From positions 1 to 38,281 of the forward strand of contig NW_013546389.1 in the NCBI RefSeq assembly GCF_000760515.2: a DNA stretch of 38,281 nt. The letters run 5' to 3'. The number at the start of each line of letters is the position of its first letter. Positions within the stretch are counted from its first letter, which is position 1. The position numbers were made by a program, and so were the translations under genes. Under the pieces are notes generated by a model that saw nothing but the letters and a program-made list of their open reading frames with translations, did no database searches and was not told the origin of the DNA. Shown one piece after another: positions 30,723 through 38,281 of the stretch. Source of the DNA: Mitosporidium daphniae (taxonomy: Eukaryota > Microsporidia).

Positions 30723-31649
30723 ACAGCGGTTGCTTTTTCAACTTTAAAGTCGTGAATATTTAAAATGATGGGACCTGATAAGCCTCTATTTCAACCCCAA
30801 ATTTGACCCTGGCCTTAAATCCTTCAAAAACGCACCGGACCATGGGATGAACCGGGAGCAGACAGCAGCTTTACCACACATGGTGAGATTAAAATGTTGG
30901 GGCCATTCCAAATTTGGGCCGTTTTTTACCGCAAAATAAAAGATCCTGAAAATTGTCAAACACAAGAAAATTCATAGTGCAAATGTTATCTTTTGCACAT
31001 CTGCTCTGGAAAGCGAAACCCCTTAATAGATTGCATGTTAAATTGCCGTGGCGTTTGCACCAAGTTGAAGCTGTTGCTAAGCCATCGAAAAGCATGGTGG
31101 CCTCTAGTGAATTTCACAAATTGAAAAATGGCATCAAAGAACAATATTCACACAAAGTGAGCGCCATCATTGTGCTTAAACCCTACTGCAAAGAAAAGTC
31201 ACTTTAAAATAGCATCCACGTCATGTGGAGGTCAAAGAGGTCGTGTATTGTTATCTACATCGTTCTTGTTCCTCTTGTTGCGCCAGACGAGCTGTAGGGC
31301 GAATATGGACCGGGGTTAGGTCAATTAATACCCTCCTTTAATCTAAAAGTTGGTTAGGGTTAGGGTTGGACGAACTCGATACTAACCTTCAATCGTTAAT
31401 TTAAGGGCTAGGTAGTATTTTTCGGTAGTTTCGACAGACAGAAAAATTAGTACAATAAGGATTCTCGATCGATAGCCTTGTGGCTACAAACAAAACACTC
31501 AATGTGACTGAAAACAAATGTGTCCATCAGACATGTATTGACACGTAAAATGCACTAAGGTGGTCATGGATTAAAGTTCATATTTTAAGAAATCCGGAAA
31601 AGGTTGCACTATTAATTACCAAATTGGCCGTAAAAATTTGCAATTTTAA
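30723..31649. other. Long spacer with possible unresolved minus-strand exons
   Basis: No gene could be assembled in this 927-nt spacer. On the minus strand short open pieces look protein-like. One ends near 30759 with RVKFGVEIEAYQVPSF. Another (31095 to about 30950) begins MLFDGLATASTW and reaches NFQDLLFCG beside a possible GT donor. A plus-strand frame at about 30980-31207 overlaps. None matches a family known to me. A TTAGGGTTAGGG string lies at 31353-31367. Confidence 0.3.
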
Positions 31650-32854
31650 ATGTCTACAAAAGCTGGTCAAACCCAATGGGAAAGTGCTGCTGCCAAAATG
31701 CTTTCCACAATCCTCGGTACGACAAACGAAGAAGGATCTAGCGATAGCTTTATCGAAGGAATATCACAGAATCCATTCAAAGTTGCATCGACAGCCAAGC
31801 GAGGAATTATCCGGCACCTGTGCATTATATTGGATACCTCGGAACCCTCTAACGACAAGGAATGGCGTCCCTCGAAACTATTTGCCATTAGCGATCTTTT
31901 GAAGAAGAGGTTTTTTCAATTATTCTTCGAGTCGAATCCGATTGGACAGCTGTCAATAGTCGCCACCTTTAATGGGACTGCAACTGTTTTGGTGCCCCCA
32001 ACTTGCGACCTGGACTTGCTGGTGGAAAAATTTAATACATCAGTGATAGACGATGGTACCGGGTCTGCTTCTTTAGAAAACGCGCTACGGCTTTCGGTAG
32101 CCCTTTTCCAGTAAGATTTGTAGCTCTTTTTCCTGAGCAGGACCTGTTAGAGCGAGCAAAGAAATTCTTTTTTTATTTAACGCTTTATCCTCTGTTGATC
32201 CCGGCGATATCAATTCTGCAATCGATATGTCTAGAAAGGCTGGTGTTTCCATCTCCATGATCCACACAAATGCTGCGCTATTTGTGGCGCAGAGAATGTG
32301 CAATCTTACCAACGGTAATGAGGAAAATTTACCTTTAGGTTCATTTGCCGTCGCGCTTGACTATTTTAATTTCAAAGAGCTGCTTGAGACTTTTGCCGAG
32401 CCCAGGCCATTGTATTCTGCCACGAATTCAAAATCGGTTCAGCTGGTAAAAATGGGATTCCCTCAACAAAGCATCAATCCAGTTGATATTTGCACCTGGT
32501 ACGCACCGCCATATCACATTACCCTTTTGTAGTCACAGTCGTCGATTGGAATCTTCTGGCTATTCTTGCCCTCGATGCGTAGCAATTGTGTGCTTCATTC
32601 CGTCAGACTGCCCTGTTTGCAAGCTCACTCTGATTTCATCGTCTCACATTGGGCGCTCCCTGCATCATTTATTTCCGCTAAAAGATTTTGATGAAGTGGC
32701 TGCAGGAGGCCCTTGTTTCTGCTGTAATCTTTCAAATGGCCAACTATTTTTTCAATGTCCAAACTGCAAGTGTTGCTATTGCAAAGAGTGCAACGGCTTT
32801 TTACATAGCCAGCTTTATACTTGCCCTGGCTGTAATGTTGCAGATCAAAACTGA
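31650..32854 (+). CDS. SSL1: TFIIH core subunit p44/Ssl1 (three exons)
   Basis: Join 31650-32110, 32151-32498, 32533-32854; 376 aa. Ssl1/p44 regulates the XPD helicase in TFIIH for transcription start and nucleotide excision repair. The vWA domain opens with RGIIRHLCIILDTSEPSNDKEWRPS and continues through SLENALRLSVALFQ, KEILFLFNALSSVDPGDIN and GVSISMIHTNAALFVAQRMC. The zinc region follows: ICTCHSRRLESSGYSCPRC, DCPVCKLTLISSSHIGRSLH, then a C-terminal C4C4 RING-like module (CFCC, CPNCKCCYCKEC, CPGC). The 34-nt intron 32499-32532 rebuilds a Cys codon of CTCH. The 40-nt intron 32111-32150 is the only canonical GT-AG choice that keeps the frame, though it leaves a short linker. RING and vWA order is diagnostic. 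Confidence 0.9.
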
Positions 32855-33177
32855 AGTAATGATATTTGTACATGCATCACAGAGGATCACATGAAATCGC
32901 ACCACCTCGCATCATAAGATACAATAGGCCATGGTACGGTACGCTGTGGCATCATACGCTATGGTATTCCATGGCATGGTGTATTATTTTAATAAACAAT
33001 TTGTGAATTTGTTTGGAAACCTTTGCAAACGATATGATTTCATTGGTTCAGCCGTTTCAATCCATGAACAATCTGAATTGCATTACAAGAATTCGGAAAA
33101 GATTCGGTCTCCAATCTTGTTGAAGGCAATCACTCCTGATTTTGCTCAAAAACGACACATTTGAAGTTTGTTGAAAG
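32855..33177. other. Spacer with small imperfect repeats
   Basis: No gene seen. TACGCTGTGG and TACGCTATGG recur within 30 bp near 32941-32965, and CCATGG occurs twice nearby (about 32929 and 32969). Short open frames here show no domain. Confidence 0.4.
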
Positions 33178-33654
33178 ATGCCTCCCATCGTGCGCAGAAA
33201 CCGAGAAAGAAACCCATTTCTTTCACAAAGATATCGAGGCGGCCATATTGAATATTATGCACCGCCAGCCCATAAGAAAATGGAGGCCCGAATGGAACAT
33301 TCAGAACCAATAGGTTCCTCTTTCTATTCAAGGCCAGTGCATGCGGCATTTGATATATCGCCTCAAAAGAAATACGAGCCACCCTTTTCTGATGCAAGGG
33401 ATGTGGGTCGGCATAAGCTTTCAACCGGTACTATTAGAAATAGGGCTTTTCCGCCATTTTCAATTGCCTCTACTGTCCCTCGCGAGACAGCATTTGTTCG
33501 AGCCAATCAAGTTGCATCATATGGCCCTACCTCTCATGTCTTTGGCTATGGGTTTGGCATCTTTTTTGCATTTCTTATTATTGTGACTATCGCTGATTGG
33601 GCAATTCAGCATACTCGATCAGACTTTACAAAAGAGTCCAAAATTAGCTTTTGA
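33178..33654 (+). CDS. Small single-pass membrane protein, unrecognised
   Basis: 158 aa, single exon. A basic, Arg/Pro/Tyr-rich N-terminal part of about 115 residues precedes one C-terminal hydrophobic helix (FGYGFGIFFAFLIIVTIADW). A short basic tail (HTRSDFTKESK) follows, so it is probably tail-anchored with a cytosolic N-terminus. There is no signal peptide. It ends 59 bp before the transporter gene's ATG in the same orientation. No family was recognised. Codon-level support is moderate: a long open frame from a good ATG, in a compact genome, with a coherent membrane topology. Confidence 0.5.
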   Translation: MPPIVRRNRERNPFLSQRYRGGHIEYYAPPAHKKMEARMEHSEPIGSSFYSRPVHAAFDISPQKKYEPPFSDARDVGRHKLSTGTIRNRAFPPFSIASTVPRETAFVRANQVASYGPTSHVFGYGFGIFFAFLIIVTIADWAIQHTRSDFTKESKISF

Positions 33655-33713
33655 TACCCCTTGATTTGGAAATTTCATTGGATTTCAGCTTTGCAATCGG
33701 TTTTTCAAATCCG

Positions 33714-34820
33714 ATGAGTCCGATCAGAACCGTCCTGATAAATGGTGTCGTTGCTTTTGCGGCAATTTTTACCCTTGTATTGTATAGCACGATTCAGGGA
33801 AGGATTATGATACACCATGGAGAGGACATTGGCTATTTATTTATATATCTGATCGCCTGGAACAAGATCGGTACTATTGCTTTGATTTTGTTGGCAATCC
33901 TTTTGTCCAAAATGCTTACCGTTGGCGCGTACAATGATGAGCGCTATTCCAAAGCTTCCATTGAAGATGTGATTCCCCTCTATCAGGCCGAAAATCTTTC
34001 CTCTTACTCGATGCCATCTGGGGCGCCGCAGTTTCCTTTCTCGAGCTTGAAAATTGCAACTTTGTTAGCAAAAAAAAGCCCCTTTTCTTGTCTTTTGATT
34101 TCTCTGTCAAACGTCGCCGCAACAGCCTGCCAATACCAGTCACTGATCTACATTCCTCTGTCGCTGCAGTCTGTTGGAAAATGCACAAAAATTCTTCCCA
34201 CGCTTCTTCTTCGGGCAGCGATGACGGGGTCTCTTCCCTCTCTTCTCGATTCAGTGATATGTTTACTTGTAGTATTTGGGGTATTGCTATTATTTCTCTT
34301 TCCCTCCAATACACTTGCGTACGAGTCAATAGGCGGGCTTTTCATCTTCTTTCATTCTGTTTTGGATAGCATGACCATGATCATCCAGGAAAAAATGCTT
34401 ATTTCTAGAATTGATCCGAACTTTCGGACGTTGCAGGGGAGCTTTGGCGTACTTCTCGTCCAGTCCGGATCGGGCTTGATGCTTTCTGCAGCGATCATCT
34501 TAGTTTCGTCCTTGTACGATCCAGCGGACGCGCTCAAGTTTTTTTCAATCCCCTGGATTTTATTGTTTGGCCTTTGCATCTCCTCTGCGTGCTCACAGTT
34601 GCTGATTTTGATTAGCATCCAAAGGTTAACCTCAATTGGACACGTCCTTGTCATGACTTGTCGCCATTTTTTTGTAATCGTTGCCTCAGAGGTACTTTTG
34701 CATCAAAGCTCGCTTTTTTTCGTGCAGTGGGTTGGCGTCATCATCGTTATTGGCGCTCTTTTTTCAAAGGCAATTGTTTCGCAGGTTGGAAAATCGTGTC
34801 CCTTTGAACGTCGGACTTGA
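33714..34820 (+). CDS. UAA-family nucleotide-sugar/PAPS transporter (SLC35B-like)
   Basis: 368 aa from the ATG at 33714; the frame is open upstream but without a preferred start. It is a multispanning Golgi/ER transporter of the drug/metabolite superfamily. The family core is visible: SNVAATACQYQSLIYIPLSL-QSVGKCTKILP matches the S/N-x-x-x-CQYxAL...LxxxKxxK-xIPV pattern of SLC35B proteins. It is followed by SIGGLFIFFHSVLDSMTMIIQEK (dimerising helix) and ACSQLLILISIQRLTSIGHV and FVQWVGVIIVIGALF. About ten hydrophobic helices fit the family. Whether it carries UDP-galactose, UDP-GlcNAc or PAPS cannot be told. It would supply donors to Golgi glycosyltransferases such as the GT34 type enzyme in this window. 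Confidence 0.78.
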   Translation: MSPIRTVLINGVVAFAAIFTLVLYSTIQGRIMIHHGEDIGYLFIYLIAWNKIGTIALILLAILLSKMLTVGAYNDERYSKASIEDVIPLYQAENLSSYSMPSGAPQFPFSSLKIATLLAKKSPFSCLLISLSNVAATACQYQSLIYIPLSLQSVGKCTKILPTLLLRAAMTGSLPSLLDSVICLLVVFGVLLLFLFPSNTLAYESIGGLFIFFHSVLDSMTMIIQEKMLISRIDPNFRTLQGSFGVLLVQSGSGLMLSAAIILVSSLYDPADALKFFSIPWILLFGLCISSACSQLLILISIQRLTSIGHVLVMTCRHFFVIVASEVLLHQSSLFFVQWVGVIIVIGALFSKAIVSQVGKSCPFERRT

Positions 34821-34882
34821 GGCCTCGCTTTAGAATATTTTCGATATGCTTTCAATTTTTATTGCATCCAGACATTTAATCT

Positions 34883-35438
34883 CTAGTGATTCACCTCCGG
34901 GTTATGGAAGAGGGTCTTGTCACCGTCTCCCCATGGGAATTTCTATGCGTCAATTAGCGAAAACGACGTAATACCTTCAAACGTAGGCGTAAATGTGGGT
35001 AAGCAACATATTCCGGATGTTCGTGGAGCTCCTCCTCCCCGGTCATGAAGTAGGCATTTAGGCCGGCGAGTCCGATCAACGGCAGGCCGATGTACCAAAA
35101 CATGTTCTTGTATCTTTGGGCCTGACCTATAAATTAATAAAATTGCGGATCCAACGAAAAGCATTGGCTTGCTCAATAATTTTTGCGCGGTAAAAATCGG
35201 CCGTAATCTGTGTGATCAGCCCCCTTTCAAGAAGCGCATCAATTTTAGAGGTGTCGTTAATTCGTTCCAAGTTCAAGGCAATGATTCGCTCCTCGATTGG
35301 ACGCAGAGCCTCATACATGTGCGTAAAGCTTGTTTTGAAATTCTCTTCAGAGTATAGTCTGCGTGTAATATTGGGCCAATGGGTTGCATTCTTTCGGCAC
35401 ATAGCGGAGGCCCTGTTAATAATGAGACGCGACATCAA
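34883..35438 (-). CDS. COX6A: Cytochrome c oxidase subunit 6A with long N-terminal extension (three exons)
   Basis: Complement join 34883-34942, 34975-35126, 35156-35438; 164 aa. COX6A is a single-helix inner-membrane subunit of complex IV. The COX6A part is unmistakable: YKNMFWYIGLPLIGLAGLNA, EEELHEHPEYVAYPHLRLRLK, then across the 32-nt intron 34943-34974 KFPWGDGDKTLFHNPEVNH. The first exon adds about 95 residues: a likely mitochondrial presequence (MMSRLIINRASAMCRKNATH...ITRRLYS), then a charged helical segment (MYEALRPIEERIIALNLERI, DALLERGLITQ) absent from usual COX6A. The 29-nt intron 35127-35155 joins the two. Without the join the first exon stops at once, and the COX6A part has no start. 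Divergent from the ABHD11-type gene. Confidence 0.85.
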
Positions 35439-35630
35439 TGGTAAATACTGAAAGTGTTTGCAATTAAATTCCTTTGAGGGTTAGGGTTTAAGGTTTCCAA
35501 TATTTTCAACTGACCTCCTTTTCAGCAATTGCAGTTAAATTTAGGGCTAGGGTTAGGAATGCAGGGAAAGCACTCGGTGGCCGCTCCACGGAAATTTCGA
35601 ATTTACGCCATTTAAATTATTGGGCAGCGG
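35439..35630. promoter_or_regulatory. Divergent promoter with telomere-like motifs
   Basis: Between COX6A (-) and the hydrolase (+) lie GAGGGTTAGGGTTTA at 35476-35490 and TTAGGGCTAGGGTTAGG at 35541-35557. In yeasts such TTAGGG boxes bind Tbf1-type factors; function here is inferred only from placement. Confidence 0.4.
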
Positions 35631-36536
35631 ATGTGCCTGTTTTTAAGTTTGACCGCATGAACATGCATTTTTTATTTTCCGCTGGCCAGATTGTTTTTTG
35701 AGCTGCTTAGGGCCCCCAAGGATGCCACCAATGCCAATCTGCTAGTGCTATTGCATGGGCTCTATGGATCTTCTAGGAACTTGAGGACACTTGGAAGGAA
35801 GATCGTAGCCAATGCATCCAATTCGTTTTCTGTTGCACTAGTTGATCTTCGTAATCATGGGGCCAGCCCACATTGTGATTCCCATTCAATTAGGGACATG
35901 AGCGATGACGTATTCGCCTTTATTCAGTCCCAGAACGCACGCAAAGTTGTGCTTTGTGGACATTCAATGGGAGGCCGAGTGGCCATGAATATGGCTACGC
36001 AATCTCCAAATTCCCTCTTGCAAGGGCTTGTGCTTTTGGATATTTCTCCTTTTTCGCGGTCGCTAGACAAGCAAACCGTCAAATCCTTCCATCTTTCGCT
36101 GATCCAAAACCTGAGAAAAGCAGCAAACTTTAACTCGATTTCAAAGTGCAAACGGTATCTTTTAGAGTGCCAGTATGGCAATGAGCTTGTCGAGTGGATG
36201 GTTGGGACAAATTTTTTTACTTCTCCTGATGCTGAGAAAGTCCAAATTCGTCTTAATCTCGATGCCTTGGAAACCTTTATTGACCATCACTTTGATGTTG
36301 GTGCAAATTCACCACCCCAAGGGCTGGGCGGCGCGTACAAATTTCCATTTCGAAAATCGTGTCTTTTCATAAAAGGCGGTAAATCAAATTACATCACTGA
36401 AAGGGATTTTTGTGACATCAACTATTTGTTTCCCAAAAACCGCATTGTAGAATTCCCTTCTGCTGGGCATTGGGTTCATTCCAATTTCCCAGCCGAAATT
36501 GCTTTGGAAGTTGTCACGCTTTTGCAGGAAATATAG
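35631..36536 (+). CDS. Alpha/beta hydrolase, ABHD11/Imo32-like
   Basis: About 284 aa. The open frame from 35691 starts at a TTG with no in-frame ATG. Joining 35631-35638 (ATG TGC CT) to 35690-36536 across a 51-nt GT-AG intron supplies a start; this is plausible but unproved. The core is clear: LLVLLHGLYGSSRNLR (oxyanion HG), ALVDLRNHGASPHCDS, nucleophile elbow GHSMGGRVAM, LVLLDISPF and a final His in SAGHWVHSNFP. This order and the DLRNHGxSPH motif are the ABHD11/YGR031W group, usually mitochondrial. No clear presequence is seen, which may mean the first exon is incomplete. A Ser-Asp-His triad is present, so it is probably active. Confidence 0.78.
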
Positions 36537-36792
36537 CACAATCCTCTTTGTGACATAAAAACACACACAAAAAAGTAAAAGATAGCACCGGCATAATTCC
36601 GGAAAACCATGTCTCGATACGTTCTCATAGGTTCAAGATCCGCAAAGTTGGATGTTTTCATCAATTTTTAGGGTTTTTAAAGTACACTTCTTTCAAAATA
36701 GCACGTTAGGGTTGAATTTGTGCAAATTACACGGGGGTCATCCATCGAGAATCAATATTGGCACTATCGTTTTACTGGATGCAAACTTTCCG

Positions 36793-37665
36793 ATGCAACA
36801 CAGTCTACAAAACGCTGGCCGCTTTTTCACAAAGCTTCTCGCCTCAATAAATGCAAAAAGCTTTCTGTTTTTCATAGCCCTTTTTGCTATTATTGCGCTT
36901 TCATCAACTAATGCGGCTTCCAAAGACAGGCTATCAAACCTATACGTACTGAAAGCGATGATTGTTTACAAGATTTTAGGATTCAGGGTGTAAATGTGCA
37001 TCCTCTTGCTTGAGATTTTAAAATGACTTATCATCAGATCCACAGAGATCTGTGGATATCCCTACGTAGAGATGATATCTTTCGGTCTTCTTTCAAAGCT
37101 TTCAACGAGCTATTCAGTATCCGATTACAGCTTACTGCTATGTTACGTATATATAGCTTTCAAGCTTTATATTTTAACAAAAAGATGCTATTTAGCGAGC
37201 AATCTTTAAAGCAATGGACCAGTTTGGTCACCGTACAACTTGAACTTTTTGAATTTTCAAAAAACCCCCAAGGCGTTTAAGAAATAAAAACCCATTACTT
37301 GCTTGAAAGATTGCACGATCAGCACAACAGGAATGGAACAAAAAATCTAGGAGCATGGTTTGAAAGCATAAAAGTTTTGGTTTTGGGAAATAGTTGAAGG
37401 ATTTTTAGAAGAGAAAAAAGATTCTTGTTTCAATTTTTCAATAGCTCTCGAAATATTTCAAAATAATTTAAAGCTATTCACGGAGCCATAATAAAATATC
37501 TTATAAGTTCTTCTACTTTTAGTTTTTACTTTATGCCTTCCTTATGATAAAGATGAGCAGGCTAAAGTAAATGTCATTGCGACCATAAATGGAGCTAAGG
37601 AAATTATGAAGGAAAAGATGCTTCAAGCGCTCGAGCTTGCATCTGAGTTTGGGTTGCATGAGTAG
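36793..37665 (+). CDS. Probable multi-exon secreted or membrane protein gene, structure unresolved
   Basis: Coding-like pieces follow one another on the plus strand. At 36793 an ATG opens a frame with a signal-peptide-like helix (SFLFFIALFAIIALSSTNAA). A 50-nt GT-AG segment (36988-37037) would join it to IHRDLWISLRRDDIFRSSF and on to about 37221. The same frame resumes after a stop at 37282 with THYLLERLHDQHNRNG. Another frame gives EIVEGFLEEKKDSCFNFS near 37390-37490. A last piece ends DKDEQAKVNVIATINGAKE...ASEFGLHE at 37665. The later joins are not all solved with GT-AG sites, so the gene may be partly decayed. No family recognised. Confidence 0.35.
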
Positions 37666-38095
37666 TTTGAAATATGAGCCAGCTTTTTATTTGGATCGCA
37701 CGAGCCAGCCAGCTTCTTATTTAATCATAATCCTACTAGGGCTATCAGTGTAAAGGGTTAGGGTTTATTATGCCTTATACTCTACTAGGTGGAATTATGG
37801 ACAGTGACGCCTGATCTTAATGCAGGATCAAGTTGAAGCTGCAAAACCGGCGTTGGAAGGTCACATCAAAGTGGGACGCAGAATTAAATCTGGGAATTAA
37901 AAATAATTAAATTGTGAGGCAACAAGGTAAGAAGGTTTTCAAAACCGTCGTATTGACACAAATTCACTGCTGAGTGTCGTTGAAAAGCTGCCATAAATAG
38001 AAAATTTGATGTGATCTCATTTTGAAAGGACCTGGACAGTATCATGTTGAGTCTTGAGCCAGGCAAGCGTGTTAGTTAAACAAACAATTAAAGAA

Positions 38096-38281
38096 ATGCC
38101 CAGACACGCTACAAAAAGCAATAATAAAGTTAAGCTGATGGGTATGCCCATGCAAGCATGCGGTGTGGGCTATTTGCAGTATAGCTTCTAACACAAAATG
38201 CTGGAAACAAATAAAAGCAAAAAGTCATTTAGGCGGTTTGGAGAAACCCATTCGGCCGATATTTGGAAATTGTTCCATGAT
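38096..38281 (+). CDS. Possible partial gene running off the right edge
   Basis: An ATG at 38096 opens MPRHATKSNNKVKLM. Two splice choices then lead to an open frame at the window end: a donor near 38184-38185 with an acceptor near 38219-38220 gives KKSFRRFGETHSADIWKLFHD, and a donor near 38141 gives KSHLGGLEKPIRPIFGN. A CTAAC branch-like site lies between. I cannot choose and recognise neither. The stretch 37666-38095 before it holds no gene that I can support, only one TTAGGG-type motif at 37755-37766. Confidence 0.25.

Noticed and set aside
31353-31367. Chromosome end or telomere
   Set aside because: Only two to three units occur, flanked by genes on both sides; the motif is interstitial.

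Overview
This window is nuclear DNA from a eukaryote with a compact, fungal-type genome. The evidence is protein O-mannosyltransferase, a GT34 glycosyltransferase, Spt4, Rrp5, SRP54, TFIIH and RNA polymerase III subunits, and a Set3/MLL5-like PHD-SET protein. Genes lie tens to a few hundred bases apart on both strands. Many are cut by very small spliceosomal introns: of 27 that I could place, 23 are 23-34 nt long. AT-rich AAATT-type sequence precedes many start codons, and TTAGGG-type motifs recur between genes. COX6A and a DUF155/RMND1 protein indicate a respiring mitochondrion. Together this suggests an early-diverging fungus, perhaps of the Rozellomycota / basal microsporidian type. That placement is inference; I cannot name a species.

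Layout, left half. 1-5.3 kb: Spt4 (+), a PMT4/POMT1-like mannosyltransferase (-, five exons), a tRNA-like Pol III element, a GT34-type glycosyltransferase (+) and a decayed tandem copy of it. 5.3-10.7 kb: a minus-strand run of Elp6-like, RNA Pol III subunit C82/RPC3, eIF6, a 69-residue coiled-coil protein and SRP54 (eight exons). 10.8-17.1 kb: a bZIP factor divergent from SRP54, a PIG-Y-like GPI-anchor subunit, the PHD-SET protein, a secreted protein, and a DUF155 protein broken by an in-frame TGA at a conserved Trp position. 17.1-18.0 kb: an unresolved coding-like stretch.

Layout, right half. 18-25.8 kb: two long intronless genes, phospholipase D (PX-PH-HKD2) and Rrp5. 26-28.2 kb: a cytochrome b5 of the NCB5OR/Irc21 kind and two adjacent secreted proteins without recognised relatives. 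28.3-33 kb: an ARMC8/Gid5-like armadillo protein and TFIIH p44/Ssl1. 33.2-36.5 kb: a small membrane protein, a UAA nucleotide-sugar transporter, COX6A with a long extra N-terminus, and an ABHD11-type hydrolase. The last 1.7 kb holds coding-like pieces I could not assemble with confidence.

Functionally this is mostly conserved core machinery: transcription (Spt4, C82, p44, Elp6-like for tRNA modification), ribosome assembly (Rrp5, eIF6), secretory targeting and ER/Golgi glycosylation (SRP54, PMT, PIG-Y, nucleotide-sugar transporter, GT34). Lineage-specific secreted proteins sit in between. Exon structures were worked out by hand from frame, GT/AG sites and protein-family continuity.
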